A stretch of 64,000 bases of DNA from Auanema rhodensis. Lineage: Eukaryota; Nematoda; Chromadorea; Rhabditida; Rhabditidae. The DNA lies in contig OZ059899.1 in NCBI GenBank assembly GCA_964057225.1, positions 15,074,501 to 15,138,500 of the forward strand. Direction: 5' to 3'. The position numbers were made by a program, and so were the translations under genes. This document shows positions 1 to 13,503 of this stretch, in pieces (position 1 is the stretch's first letter; each line of letters starts with the position of its first letter). Under the pieces are notes generated by a model. It saw only the letters and a program-made list of their open reading frames with translations. It was not told where the DNA came from and made no database searches.

Positions 1-962
1 CAAGCCAACCAAAAAAAAAGTTTTTTTTCGTCCAAAATCTTTATAGATATGATTTACCTGCCATTCCATGTTGCTGCACTCGCTAAGGAAAAACAGAAAG
101 ATGATGAGAAAAGCAAAAAAAAACAAGAGAAAGAGAGAAGAGGGGGGTTAGTGGTTGTATAAGAAATATACGTATTTTCGATGTGCTTTTAAGTTTTTTA
201 GGAATGTCCCATGGGCACGAGAATGATCATGAATCAATATGATCAGCAGGTTTGGCTAATGCTTAGGACATGTAAACTTTCCTTCGTTTTTTATCTATCG
301 AGGACATGTGACTTGGCATGAACGAACAAAAAAACCATTAAGAAATATTCGTGCAATATGAATTAAAGACAAAGAAAATTGAAAAAAAAAGCTGCTATTC
401 TGATTGTAGGGATAGGAGGCAGTTGGCAGTATAATAGCAGTAACAATGAATTTGTGAGATTCATTTGAAAAAAGTTCAACGAGGTAACAGAAGATGTGTA
501 GTTTTTTATTTTTTGTTTGAATCAGGTCAAACATTCAATATTCCATCTGGTCATAGATGGTCCATGTTGCAGTGTTCTTCAGTTTATTCATTGTTAACAA
601 TTTTCTGGCAAAACTAACGGGCCGGGGGGGTGAATTGTAAATATATATATTTTTTTTTGGGAAAATCTTCTTTTCATTGTCAAAATTGGAAACGTCGTCT
701 ATACCAGCCAATCTTTGGTTGTGCTAAAAATTGATTTTCTTTAAAAAATTAATAAGCCTTTTACGACTTATTTGTCTGAATAAATATAACATAATACATG
801 TGTAGATAGTTAGACGACCCAAAGATTTCATCAGTTATTTGAATTTAAAGATTTACTAGACCTCCTATGCATTATGCTTGTGATTTCAAATCTGGATATA
901 TATGTATATAACAAAGCTTTATCTTTATAAAAAGTTTTATGATGAATCATAAACTAAATTTC

Positions 963-993
<31 letters not shown>

Positions 994-1291
994 AGCTTTA
1001 ACTATATAATATAATGTATTGAAAAACGAACTGTATGTATTATTATATTTTATTTGATTTGGAAAAAAAAATATTTATTGACCATAAATTCAAGCTTTCA
1101 AGTAGTTAAGAGCAAAGGAAAAACCATCATGATTCGATATGAAATGATATGTTTGAAATTAAATTCAAAATTCAGGATTCCCACAGAAGCTTTCACGTCG
1201 GCATCTTCGTATCATCTAAACGTTAACTTTCAACAAACAATGTTTTTTCTGTATTATATGTAATTAAGTGTTGAAAGAGAGAAATATAGAT

Positions 1292-1323
1292 AAAGAGAGA
1301 GAGAGAGAGAGAAAGATATAGAG

Positions 1324-1396
<73 letters not shown>
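1292..1396. repeat. (GA)n microsatellite
   Basis: Interrupted GA dinucleotide array of about 105 bp, followed at 1448-1475 by a (TCT)n trinucleotide run. Open frames over it read only as Ser-Leu repeats on the minus strand. Confidence 0.95.
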
Positions 1397-1398
<2 letters not shown>

Positions 1399-2100
1399 GA
1401 GGCAAAAACATTGCTCGTATTCATCACATGTGAATATCATAGACTCATCTTCTTCATCTTCTTCATCTTCTTCATCAACTTTTTCTATTTATAACCAACA
1501 GCTGTCCTTATTTCTCTTTTTCACTTGTTGTACATTAGCTGTTATTTTCTTTTTTCTTTTTCTCTCTAACCCTCTTTAACTTCTCTCTTTATTTCTCTCC
1601 GACTTCTTTTTCTCTATCTTTTCTATATAATAAGCATATTTCTCTGTATTCTCCTTCAATTTAATATTAGAGGACCACATCTTTCTTTCTCTTCTCGGAA
1701 AATGTCTCAAAAATAGTTCGACTTCTGTTGGACAGCTGCTGAAAATTCTGGAGCATCGGCTTCTCCTTTACACGTATACATACTAAACTATACGAATGCC
1801 ATTCATCTTGTTCGATATACAATATACCAAAGAACTTCCGAACTATAAAGAGTTACAGAGAATGTGAAAAGATACACAACGGCGGAAAAAGCGAAGAAGA
1901 GAAAGATTCCGTTCCAATAAACGGACAAAGAAAAACAAAGTAAGAAAGTGATATCTTCCCTCTGTTTTTTTTAACATAAAACCTAAAAAAAGTACCAAAC
2001 AATGTCCAATAGTCTAATACAATTCGAAATATTTATTGGCAAAAAAACATACAAAACTAGTTAACTATAGATTTGTTAACAAAATCTTTTTGAGTATAAT

Positions 2101-2132
2101 ACGTCTGTGTGTGTGTGTCTGTGTGTGTGTGC
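2101..2132. repeat. (GT)n microsatellite
   Basis: GTGTGT array with a TCT interruption, ending in GCATG. Confidence 0.9.
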
Positions 2133-5100
2133 ATGTTTGGGCATAATTCGTTAAACTTTTCTTTAATTTTCATCTTTGATGATGATACAAGTAAGAAATA
2201 TCTATCTGATTTTCTCTGGAAATAGTTTCGAAAAACTTCTAATGCGTACGGACTCACCTCTTCGTCGTTGATGTCATCCTCCAGTTTTTGGGCACGAAAG
2301 CTTCGGTAAATAAATGAAAGTTAGGTTGTTGTGTGCGATAAGAAACCGGAAATTTAGGGACAGTTGTAGTCTCTGAACCAATCTACATACTTCTTTACAT
2401 TCCATAATCCCTTTCGATATGGGATTGCTCAGAAGCATGTGGTTTGGCCAGAATATGTGGGTAGGATGGGGATAACATTGGTATGGAATGGCAGATATTC
2501 GAAGAATCTTCTTCGAAAATCAGTGGAAGAGTATGGTTTTCTGGAAATTGCTTTGTTGGGGAAGTAGAATGGAATGATGCAGAGATATCTGTGGATCAGT
2601 TTAGTGACTGAGCTATTGGGACTATTCAAATAAGGCGGAGAGGGAGGGGTGAATGGTAAAGGGGAGGAGCTTATTTATCGGCTAACGGTCAGAAGAAAGC
2701 CAGAAAGACGAGGAAGGAATGCAAACTCAAAGGTAGAAGACGGAGGCAACTCGAGAAGAAGAGAGAATAGAGAAAAAGATATAAATACACAGAAACATTG
2801 AGAAGAAATGAGAGAGGAGAAAGAAAAAGAGTGGGTGTAGTAAGAGGATATTTCAACTAGGCCCTTGTGCACTTCGTTGTTCGAATATTGATCGATTAGA
2901 GTTAGAACTTCTATCTCTCTTTCAAACAGATTTTAGTTAAGCACACGGTGCGACTTCTAAAAATAGGAATAATCACTATACAAAGTAAGGGAATAGTGGA
3001 TGTAAAGAGAGAGAGAAAGAAAGAGAGAGAGAGAGGGGGGGGGAGGAAGCATCACATACAGCAAGAGATTGCTAGACGGCACCAAGATGTGTATGAGGAA
3101 CAGCAGGAGGAGGGACGTGCAAGTAGTAATGTTGTAATCATCGATAGACTGATTGACTAACTGACTAGGTAGTAATACTGAACTATTGATATGACTCCTG
3201 CTGTTAGTGATGCTGCTGCAGTTGCTGGGTGGCTGCTGCTGCTACTACTGCTGTTGCTGTTGCTGATGCTTGTTGTTTATTGGTAGAAGATAGTCTTAAT
3301 AGTCTTGATGGCTGTGATGTTATTGAGTAGATAGATAGTCAATAACCATTGTGGTCATTTCAAAAAGTAGGCTGGACAAATGGGATGTGATCTAGAGCAA
3401 AATACGGGATTGATCTACGCTGTTTTTGGGATGAATGATTTGAATTAAAAGTATTGTAATGGTCCTACAGGACATATTTTGATTGTGAATTCAGAAATTA
3501 AAAAGATTGAAATCATCTGGATGTAATAGAGATTTCACAATCCTTCTCGACTCTTCATATTCTGATTCTCTGTTCCTCCAGATAATAGCTGGAACTTCTT
3601 TCGTTTTCACATCACTCTCCCTCTCTCTGCCTCATCTCTCTCTCTCTCACTCTCTCCCTCTCTCTGTTGGTATGGCTTCACACGAAGTTTGCACTTGCGC
3701 AATACATAGCAGAGGAAGAAATGGTAAGATCCAGAAAATGGTGGAATCTAACAGAGAGAGAGAGAGAGAGATGAGAGACGAAGGGAATGTGAGTATAAAA
3801 GGGGAGGAGTAGATAGTCAAAGCTTAGTGACAGGGTGAGGATCATAGAAACAGAAATTGGGCAGCTGTTGTACAATAGAGATGAACAGTGTGAAGGAATT
3901 GAGAGAAAGGAGAAGCCATCCTTATCCCTAGTTTCTTCTACTTTCTTCCGTCTATCCTCTTTTCATCTAATTCATTTGGCGTTTTCACAAACTCACGATA
4001 TCTCTCATTCCAACGGAGAGTACCCTGAGGAGGACTAATTCGACAGAAAGCTCAAAAAGACTTTACTCTTTTCTTCTCAGAAAGGAAAAGAAAAGAGTAA
4101 AAAGTGATGGAAAAGAGAAAATAATATGAACGATTTGTGTTTTTGGACGTTTTTGTGAGTCAGAGAATGGCGCGTTCGTTTCTGAAAAAAGTTGTCGACC
4201 ATCTGGATCGAATTTACCGGTTAAGAGAAAATTCTTTCGTTTTGTGACCGGAAGGACATCAACCTTCAACCGATTGCTTTGACTTATTTTTCTATCACCT
4301 CCTCGCTCTCATCATACACAAAGGAAGAATGGAAGTGAAGTAAAGAAGAGAGAGAGAGGGAGAGAAAGAGAGAACTTCAGGTCTAGACATTTGCTCCGTC
4401 AATGTAACACTGGAAAGAGTTGTCCTTTTCCTTCTTCACGTTCAGAGATGGAACACAGTAAAGTGAAAAAGGGAAAAGGAGGAACGGAGGGCATACTCAC
4501 GACAAGTAGCTGACTTCTGTGTGTTAACCTTCTCCTCTCCCCATCAGGGGGAAAACTAGTCGAGAAGTGAACAATCCGAAGAACGACAAACAGAAACAAA
4601 CGTCCTATAGTTGAAGACTTTTGTTGGTTTTTGATCTGATTCCTTTACAAATGGCAAGCTTGAATGTGGATAGTTCAAGAGCTGTCTCATGTAATCCAGC
4701 AATCATCTCTTAGTAGCTTAAAGAATTAAAACAAAATGGTATTACTTTCGGAGAAGGGGGCGGCAAGGAAAGAACATGTGAGAAAATAGATAAAACTCAA
4801 ACATGAGAAGAACGAACTATCTCTGGAAATGCCTTACCTGAAGGGTGAAAGTAAACTGATCACGCAGATACTCAGTGAGAAATATGCGAGAAAGACACTG
4901 TGAAAGATAGGAAAACAGCTTCAGAGTCATAGATAAGAGGTGGACATGGATTGTGAGATTAAAGGAAAGGAGGATATGAGAGCACGAAGAGACGGGATAT
5001 CTGAGTAGATTATAAGGGGAAGGAGGGCCTGGCAGAGTAGATCGACTAGAGGACCTGAAGCTGCCGGCTACCACATCGCAAGTCGGGCAAGACTGTGCTG

Positions 5101-6684
5101 AGGTTTAAGTGGCGAGAGGGCGTGGCTAAATGGAGCAGAAGAGGGAGGGGGTGGGGAATACGAAGGGCTAGAAGAAGGTGGAGGAGAGTTAGAGAGGATC
5201 AGTACAGTGAAGGCGGTGACAACGAGAAAGAGTGAGAGAATGCATAGATGAAACAGAGAGAAAGAGAGAGGGAGAGAGAAAGAGAAGAGAAGAAGTGTAG
5301 TGCTCAGTCACTTGATAGTTTCACTACCTTATGTTTCTCTCTCTCTCTCTCTCTCTCTCTCCTTCACTATCCGATCTGTAAAGAGAAGAAGAATAGGAAG
5401 ATGAAGGGAGAGACGTAAAGAGAAGGAATAGTTTGAACGGTGTGAAGCATATAAGGAATTATTATACTTTCTTCTGGTTACATCTCTTCCAAAGTTTGCT
5501 TAACAACGACCAAATAGCGTTCGTTGTAGCAACGTGCATGAAAGAGCTAAGCAACAAAGCTTCAACATCTATGTAATCCCTTCAACTTTTTCTTTTTTTC
5601 ACCAAATACCTACTCGTAGACTATTAGCTTTTCACGATTTTTCACTCCGTAAGATATGAAAGTGAAATTCGTACCTCCAGTAGATTACACAAAAACGATG
5701 AAAACAACGACCTTTTACCTTTTGGCTTCTTTCATCTGCGAGCTGAACGACGTAACAGATTGGAGCAATCAAATGGAACTTTTGATTGTAATAACTCCTC
5801 TGCCATTTCCTTTCTTCTTGTCTATGTCTCTCTCTTCCTTTCTACCTCTATCTCCCTCTCTCTCTACCTTTAGCTCACTTCTTATCCTCATTATACGTTT
5901 ACGAAGAATTCATTTCAACCTCAACACTATCGTTGAAATCAAGTGTATAGATGATGAGTATAGGGGCATTATGAGCAGCTGAGTTTTAAACTCTTTAGGA
6001 ACAAACTGTATGCAGATGTTGTCAACAGCATCAGCTTATCTATCACTTATCCGGCATCAGACAACTAGTCATCATCATCGTCGTCGTCGTTGTTGGTGTT
6101 GAATATGATGAAGAAAACAAGGATGATGATTGATAAAAACAGTCCAAGCGACCAAAGTAGGCTTTGCATCCTATCTCTCGCATACTCATCATGTTTTCAA
6201 CATTATTATCTTCATCTTTCTCTTCTCTAACTATCGTTCAAGCATCTATCTTCTATATAGTCTATACTTCTTTTTTCTCTTCGTGTGTGTGTATATGTAT
6301 GTGCTGTGTAGCGGTACGAAGTTGTTTGCTCAAGCGGCTGAGAAGCACAGACCCAAAGTGCCGGCAAATAGTCACAGATTAGAGAAGTTGAGACGAGGAC
6401 GAAACTGACGGCCGTGCGGACAATCTCAATCCCAGAGACTGGCCGTCTGTCGTACGTTGTCGTCGTCATCACCATCACCATCATCATCGTCGTCGTCGTC
6501 GTCGGTCTCGGCGGGACGGTCACATTGCTCTCACGCTGCCTGTCTCCTTTCATTCACTAGCTGGCCATTTTCCGGAAACCGAAAATCTGTTCAAATAGTA
6601 CAAAGCGAGCACAATGGTATGATTGAAGATGCGCTCAGAGCCGATATCTCATCTTAAACATTGGCGCCATGTTTGGATCTATAG

Positions 6685-6861
6685 CGCTACAAAGATGAAG
6701 AGGAAAGGCATGCAATTGCATTCGCAACTTCTGGCGACCAGAAGACGTCAAGTCGCCCGTCAAGAGCTTCTTGCACAGTATTTGGACAAAGCGAAAAAAC
6801 AAGGCAGGTCGAGTCGGAAAGTGACGACAATAACGAGAAAGAGGACAGAAATGTCCAATAA
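6685..6861 (+). CDS. Candidate terminal exon, hydrophilic protein (unrecognised)
   Basis: A 59-codon open frame without its own start codon. An in-frame TAG lies just before it, and that same TAG forms part of a plausible 3' splice acceptor (GGATCTATAG, then CGC). The frame then reads a charged, Ser/Asp/Glu-rich sequence (starts RYKDEEERHAIAF, ends NEKEDRNVQ) to a TAA. Its composition is unlike the surrounding repeats, and codon use is mixed rather than repetitive. It could be the last exon of a plus-strand gene, but no matching upstream exon was found, and chance openness over 59 codons in purine-rich DNA is quite possible. No family recognised. Confidence 0.2.
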   Translation, partial: RYKDEEERHAIAFATSGDQKTSSRPSRASCTVFGQSEKTRQVESESDDNNEKEDRNVQ

Positions 6862-8905
6862 CCTCAATAGCTAGAACAAGCCAAAAATAGTTGGAAAAGG
6901 GGAGACGAATTTGATGTAGTGGAAAGAAGAATAGATAGTATGTGATAGAGTAGTTACAACAGATGAAGTTGAAGGAATTAAATGAATCTTCAACTTCTTT
7001 TTCCATCCAACTTCCACAATGCCTCTTTTCTTTTTCTTTTTTTTTCGGAAAAAAAAAACGTTGGCCAACCGAATTCATCGTGGGCGCCGATCAACTGCAC
7101 ATAGTGGAGTTGTATCTCTGTGTTGAGGAGAAAAGAAAATACTTTTCCAGATCATCTAATGGAGTGAAGATGAGCGTGAAGAAAAAACATACAGAGGACT
7201 ATGCAACATCCTTGTGTTTCGTTTCTTCATCGTCGTCAACAACAGTTCTGTCTCGTTTTCATCATTTACGACAAGCAGCGTAAGAAGTCGTTATCACTCA
7301 TTTTGAATATAAGAAGAGAAGAAGTTGAAGAGCATATGTGATGTATTTCAACGATAATTACTTTGAATATCTCTTTCATAAAGATACTTTCACATTTGGG
7401 TTGGATAGTTGTCAACAGATGAGAAGATAGATTGAGAGGATAGATGATGTTTCGATGAAAAAAAATTGCAATATGAAGTTTGATGAAAAATTTCCTTTTT
7501 TTTCTTTTTTTTTTGTAGAAAGAAGAAATAATGACAAAGAGCAACAGGGAAATACAGAGACTCAGAGAGAAAAAGAATGAGAGAGAGAGAGAAAGAGAGA
7601 ATAGATATCTGCTGATGAGGAGAGATGATGATGGGCAGTGGTTGTAATAAATCCTGTGCTCACAACTCTCCTGAATGAATGAATTAGCCGGCTGCTGCTC
7701 CAAGTGTCCCACTTCTGTGAGGGCCAACGACTTCTCTTGTTTAGAGACTTTCTCCCATTTCCCCTCCTACTCTCTATGTGTAAAAAAAGAGAAAACGAAT
7801 TGTCATAGAAGACTAAGAAGAAAAGAAGAAGAAGAAGAGACAGGAAGAAAAACAAAGAAATCTGCCGTATACGAAGAGAAGAGGGAGTTAGTTGAACAGG
7901 GAAGAGAACTAAAGAAATTTCAAATTCCAACAATCAACTGTATGATTTACAGTTAAATTCAACACAACTTTCTTCTTAACACATATTTGCATACAAAACT
8001 GTCCGAGTTACGTGACATACTACGTGAAATCTCACGTGAACTATAGAAGTTATTTCTACTATGTCATGCAAACGAAACGGTTGAGCATCTTGCAGTTATC
8101 TCTTCCTCACTTATCTTCCAAAAACTTCTATCTCTTCTTCTTCTTCTCTTTCAGCTCAGTTTATCTCGGAAATTTCAATGTTTCCTCCCACGATGACGAG
8201 GACCATCCTTACAACCAGGGTTGTATCTCATTCGAAGATCGAAAATCTGTATTATAAGACATGACAAAGAAGAAATTTTCAAAAAAGAAAAGCAACTCTT
8301 CTCATTGAGACAATATAATTTATCAAATTTTACAAAGTATAATTAAGAACTTTGATTGAAGCGTGGGAGCTCAAAGAAGAAAAAACGAAACCTATCGTCG
8401 TCACTAGTTGTGTACTTTATGGATAACTACTTGTATCATCTTCATCATTATAAACATTAGCTCGATTACTTTTTTCTTCTTCTCCTTCTTCTTCTTCTTC
8501 TCAAAAATCAAAAAAGCTGTAGAGAGACGTGTGCGAGCGAGCGAGCGAGCGACTGGATTAACCAGATTTGTATGTAAACGACATATTGCTCGACAGGATA
8601 AGAGGTGCTAGACCTTTTTTAGTTTCAACAAGAACTAAATGTTTCTTTGAATTTTTGGAACCGGCTGTTAAAGAGGTTTATCGGAAGCTTTTTTTCCAAC
8701 TTTAACGCATGATGATTCGCACGTTGAAAAATAAGAAGTACGCGAAATACAAATCAAATGTTCTGTTTGAAGGACTGAACGGATGATTAGCCGGAAAGAT
8801 GAAACAATACCATAAGCTGACCTTCTGCTTATAGGCCATGTTATGTGGATGTTGTTGCTTCTGCTAAAGAACAGGATAAGAGAAAAGGACATAGTAGAGC
8901 AGAGG

Positions 8906-8908
<3 letters not shown>

Positions 8909-8953
<45 letters not shown>

Positions 8954-8967
8954 GAGAGAGAGAGAGA
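8909..8967. repeat. (GA)n microsatellite
   Basis: About 59 bp of GA dinucleotides with a short GGGG interruption near its 3' end. Confidence 0.95.
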
Positions 8968-9188
8968 TAGAAGGAAAGAATAAAGCCTAAGAGGTATGAT
9001 GATTGATGTAAAGGAAGTGATCAGAATACAGTGACCATATAAAGAGTTTGAGCAAATATTCAATGAGAAGAAACATCGGTCTATAACAAGTGTGGTACAT
9101 CAAAAATCATCATCTGATTTAGGATAAGTAAAGTAGTAAGAGTATTAGAAAAGTAGATTGCCATATGAAATATGAATCTCTTATACTT

Positions 9189-9236
<48 letters not shown>

Positions 9237-10907
9237 GCTCTCTTATTTCTTTTTCTTCTAGACCTAATCTTATAAGATATTTTACCTTCCTCTCCTGTCC
9301 TATCTATCACTTGCTCTCCTTCTTTAAATATCCTCTTGTACGGTAAATCAAGACTTAGTAGGTCAAAGAGTTTAGTGAACGAGGTAGGCACTTGACCAAT
9401 TGCAAGAAAAAACATTTTTTCTTCAAAACTTTAAAGAAAAAATCAGTTTTTAGCTTAATTTCATGTAAATACCAGCTCGACGTATCCCTTATCTAACTCA
9501 GTAATGAAACAAAACATTCAAGGCTGAGAAAAACAAAAAAAGCCTAACATCAGCACGTAAATTATTTTTTGAATCAAAAATGGAATCAGAAGACGGAAGT
9601 GAAAATAAGAAGCGAAAGGATAGTCGGATGATACGAGTTGAAAACGGGAGATGGACACTGATGCTGACTACGTCCGTACGTTGACAGAAACTTGGCGTCT
9701 TCGTTAGCTACTACACGTATCATCGTCACGATTATCAGAAAACGGATAAAGTAGTGAGAGATGGACTGTTGTAGCCAAGAAACGGCTACCGGCCCGACAG
9801 CATCAGCACCAGCACCAGCCGCAACAGCAACACTAGCAAAAGTTAGAAGTAGCAGTGTCGACATTGAATTTTAGTGGCGAAGTATATTGCTGAGAGTGAG
9901 AGTAAATGATTCGGCCATGAAGACTTTCCATGACGACCACGACGATGAGAACATCCAGCTATGGACGTCAACTACTACGTCCTCAATTCCTTGAGACCAT
10001 GCCTGCCCCAATGACCTACATTCATTTTTCCTATCGGCGCTTTGAACGAGAAAACCCTGAGGGGGGCCTTTCGCTTCTAACTAAATTCTCTTCTCTCTGA
10101 CTGTTATTATGAAGAAAACAGAGTATAGACTGTTTTCTACCAGTTTAAGACCAGTCTTTATAACTCATTCTCTCTCTTTGACCTCTAACTTATCTCTCTC
10201 TCTCTCTCTCTTACAGCATTCTCGCGAAATCCGTTCCGTGAAATGCTGCTTCTTATCTAATGTTACATCCGAGAAAAAAGTTGAAAATGAAAGTGAGAAG
10301 GAAAGTGAGTTGATCCTGAAAGGGATAACTGCATTTTATGTAGTTTTGTATGTTTTCTTATCAAAACAAAAAACTAAAAACCAAAAGAAAAACAGACGAA
10401 CGATAAGAAAAACCTCAAAAGGAAAACAAGAGAAAACTGGATAAAAACTGGGGTTGAAAGATGAAAGAATTAATTGAAAAATATTCAAAGCATAATATGA
10501 AGAATATGCTGAAAAAGGGGGGGGGGTACCAATACAATCTTTCAAGCTTGGTTTATCTTTAGACTCAAGCTTACTGTGCAGTCTCGAAGCTCATCCGTAA
10601 TGCTGTTATGAATTCCTATTCCAGGATTTCTTATTCAACATCCTTCATAATTTTCATTGAAAGTCATTTCTTCCAATATATAAATCATTATTTTATGAGT
10701 GAGATTTGCAATTGTTTACATTTGGCTTTTTGCCAGAATAATGTCAAACTCTCAAACTAAACTTTTCCAAATGTCATCACTACGAGGTATAAAAAGACAT
10801 CGACCTCGTATGGCACATCTGTCTGCGAAATGTTTCAAATGACCTATGGATGGCGGTTTACGATTTTTCTGTTATTTGAGGAGATGACCATCCTTTATCT
10901 CTCTCTT

Positions 10908-10942
<35 letters not shown>

Positions 10943-11502
10943 GTTTTAATGTGCCTGTACCTCTTTTCTATCAACAATTATCCTGAAACATTTTGAATTC
11001 TCCCTTTCTTATTCTCTCATATTCTCTTTTCTCTTATTCCAATTCCTCGTACCTTCGTCATCTTTTGTCTTCTTCTTTGACTAAGTTTATTCATTCTGAG
11101 CTAAAATTCAAAGTTAGTATGAGATCTTTGATCACTTCACACCAACCAAATAATACTACTATCTATTGAATTTTAATAATTATCTTTCTAAGAAATAAGG
11201 CAAATTACAGTGTATATTATAAGAGGATATGTAACGAAATTGGCACAGGTGTAAGGGACATATTCTTAAATTGAACTGGCCGTCTGAATTATGACGATCG
11301 CTTTGAATACATGTGTTGTATGAATTGTACATCTGAATAACTTTTGAGAGAAGTCACAAATTCAAATGATAAGTTGGATTTTTAAGTTTCTCACATAGAT
11401 TCAAGAATTATATTTCCCGCTGTTTGTTATTTGTGAAATAGGTATATCTGACATGTTGTGAAGATAATCGGTTAAGTTGAGGATTTGCCTTTGAGTAGCG
11501 AA

Positions 11503-11658
11503 ATGAGAACAAATCTTACCATAGAAGAGAAAATTGAAGAAAAAGATGATGATGAAGACGACGACGACGATGACGATGTTGATGAAGAAGGAGAGGAAGA
11601 AGAAGAAGAAACTGTCTTAAATTGGCTGACTGACCTAGTCGAATACATGAAATTCTAA
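11503..11658 (+). CDS. Candidate 51-aa acidic open frame
   Basis: ATG to TAA frame of 51 residues. The first 14 residues (MRTNLTIEEKIEEK) are followed by an almost unbroken Asp/Glu tract from GAT/GAC/GAA trinucleotide repeats, and then by a non-repetitive tail that ends TVLNWLTDLVEYMKF. The tail is what raises it above a simple repeat: an amphipathic, tryptophan-containing end after an acidic linker is common in real proteins. No acceptor site or upstream partner was found and no family is recognised, so this may be only a repeat that happens to be flanked by open sequence. Confidence 0.2.
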   Translation: MRTNLTIEEKIEEKDDDEDDDDDDDVDEEGEEEEEETVLNWLTDLVEYMKF

Positions 11659-13010
11659 GCCAAATTATTGCATTCAAGATGTTCGAATTATGAAAATAAT
11701 CTGCGTAAATCATTGAAAAATCGTTTGGGTGATCGGCAATAGCAAAGAATAGCCTGGAAGATGCCTTTGTTATTCATAAATTCTTGGATTAACTCTTGAA
11801 GTACCGTACGTGCGATTGTAGTGGATGGAAAGACGAGAGATTCTGTGTCATGTTTGAAGAGTTTCTATTCGATTTTCGTGTAAATTTTCTTTGAAAAACT
11901 GCGGTTCTTTAGTTATTATTTCTGCTTTTTCATTTGTTTTTTCTTTTGTAAGAAGCTGTGTTACGATCAAGGATCAGAAGACAGAGTTAGTTAGAAGAGA
12001 AAGCAAGTCGCTTTCATTACACCCAGTATTAAAACAAAAATATTTTGTGTAAAAAAACTCGAAGAATAGGCAAACTTCAAGTCGTAATGCTCTCAATTCG
12101 GAAGCAAAACTGCAATATGTGAGCACATTAAACACAAATGACTCCATCTGTTATGGAGAAAATCCTCTTTCAGTCAATTCTTCGTAGTAGTATCTGATCT
12201 CTTTATCACCTATTTCACACATTTCGTCTTTGGAATTGTTTCGTCCACCTAATACCTAGAACCTTCATCCCCCCCACCCTCTCTCTCACACAGTCATCTC
12301 GTCATCTTGTCAGGAATTCTCAAATATCTGTTCTACGAATATGGTCACATCAAAAAGAGAAAATTGGTATTGAACTATATATATGAATGAGTTTACGATA
12401 CTACAATCTTCTTCTTAAAATCAATAGCTATACTATAGCTTTTACTAAGAAAATGAAAGAAAATAATCTGACAACATGCTAAACTGAATACAATAAAGTT
12501 TGGATTGAATATGAAGATACAGATGTATGTATATTCAGTTCATGTGTACCTATGACGTCAACATACTGACAGAACTGATATGAAAAGAACAGATTTGAAA
12601 CATACTGTTGTAGTATGATTGAAGAAATCTAGTAATTGCGGTTCTCTTCATCCCATCTTCAATATCTGATGTATTGTCTTTGGTCACTTATCAGCTAGGG
12701 TATACATGAGATGGTTTCTCCATTGTATTATCCTTGAAAGACATTCTTCTTCCTGACAAATTGGCCCAAATGAATTAGTCCAACCATGTTTTTCAACGAT
12801 TTTTCAAAAGATGAAGTATAATTTTCATTCACATAAGCTTTATTAATAAAAAATATTTAATTGGATATTCAAACGAACATACTTTCGCTCTTTTCCCGCA
12901 ATCTCTAATGATTGTAATGCAAAGCTACATTAAAGAAATCAAAAAAGTCCTGTTTCTTTATGAATAGCAGCATAAATCTTGTTGATAATCAAGTCAACAA
13001 GATCCAAAAA

Positions 13011-13015
<5 letters not shown>

Positions 13016-13079
<64 letters not shown>

Positions 13080-13081
13080 GA
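13016..13081. repeat. (GA)n microsatellite
   Basis: GA array of about 65 bp, the last large microsatellite before the gene-dense core. Confidence 0.95.
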
Positions 13082-13503
13082 AACTGTTGGTAATAATAAT
13101 ATGCTTGTAATTCTCTAAAACACTTCTAAGATTAAAAAATACGAATTAAAAGAAGAAGCATCACTTTTCATAGAACCATACTCCATCTCAATCTCTTTTG
13201 CTCTCTTTCTCCCTCTCTCTCTCTCTCACCTTTATAACATATATGACAATGCCTATTTTGAAAAAAACAGTATGACCTGTAGGATGTTTAGAGTGAAAAT
13301 GAATGAAAATAGATGAATATTCTCTAGTATTTACAAGAAAAATGAAGAGAATCGTAGAACAACACTTTTCTAAAAAGAATTTTGATGAAGTAAAAGTAGC
13401 TTTGAAACACGTTATCAATTCAGATCTTTTCACTAATTCGTATTTTAAATAAAAATTTGAATTATTTATATTATTATTTTGATATTATTATTAATTTTTT
13501 GAA

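Larger units (their letters stand above)
1..6100. other. Microsatellite-rich, gene-poor block, part 1
   Basis: No gene can be supported here. The stretch is purine-rich on the plus strand over much of its length, with many (GA)n tracts (about 1292-1396, 3008-3034, 3751-3771, 4350-4372, 5255-5288), a (GT)n tract at 2106-2131, a CT tract at 5337-5361, and CTG/TGC-rich sequence at 3196-3270. Long open frames in it are mostly Ser/Leu or Arg/Glu runs read from the repeats. A minus-strand pyrimidine-rich frame around 5090-5235 (Pro/Ser-rich) and one at 2429-2629 are not low-complexity enough to dismiss outright, but neither has a convincing start, splice site or family resemblance. The block could be intergenic or intronic. 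Confidence 0.6.
6101..13490. other. Microsatellite-rich, gene-poor block, part 2
   Basis: Continuation of the repeat-dense block. It holds a GTC/GAC trinucleotide-rich patch (6450-6510), GA arrays (7575-7600, 8909-8967, 13016-13080), CT arrays (9188-9240, 10193-10212, 10904-10940) and a G10 run at 10517-10526. Two non-repetitive open frames are listed separately (6685-6861 and 11503-11658). A minus-strand frame at 9586-9864 starts with a hydrophobic, Ala-rich stretch like a signal peptide, but its Ala/Gly part comes from a GCN trinucleotide run, so I do not call it. From about 11.1 to 13.0 kb the sequence is plain AT-rich DNA with no gene signal. The repeat density ends sharply near 13.2 kb, just before the first well-formed gene. 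Confidence 0.6.

Noticed and set aside
1223-1411. Ser-Leu repeat open frames over GA/CT arrays (also near 8668, 9119, 43311, 48396, 48596, 59287, 59340)
   Set aside because: They are translations of dinucleotide repeats, open on several frames at once, without splice or start context.
6455-6510. Valine-rich frame over a GTC repeat, at first taken for a membrane segment
   Set aside because: Pure trinucleotide repeat, open in opposite-strand frames as well.
9586-9864. Minus-strand frame with signal-peptide-like start
   Set aside because: The Ala/Gly-rich part arises from trinucleotide repeats and no splice or leader site supports it.
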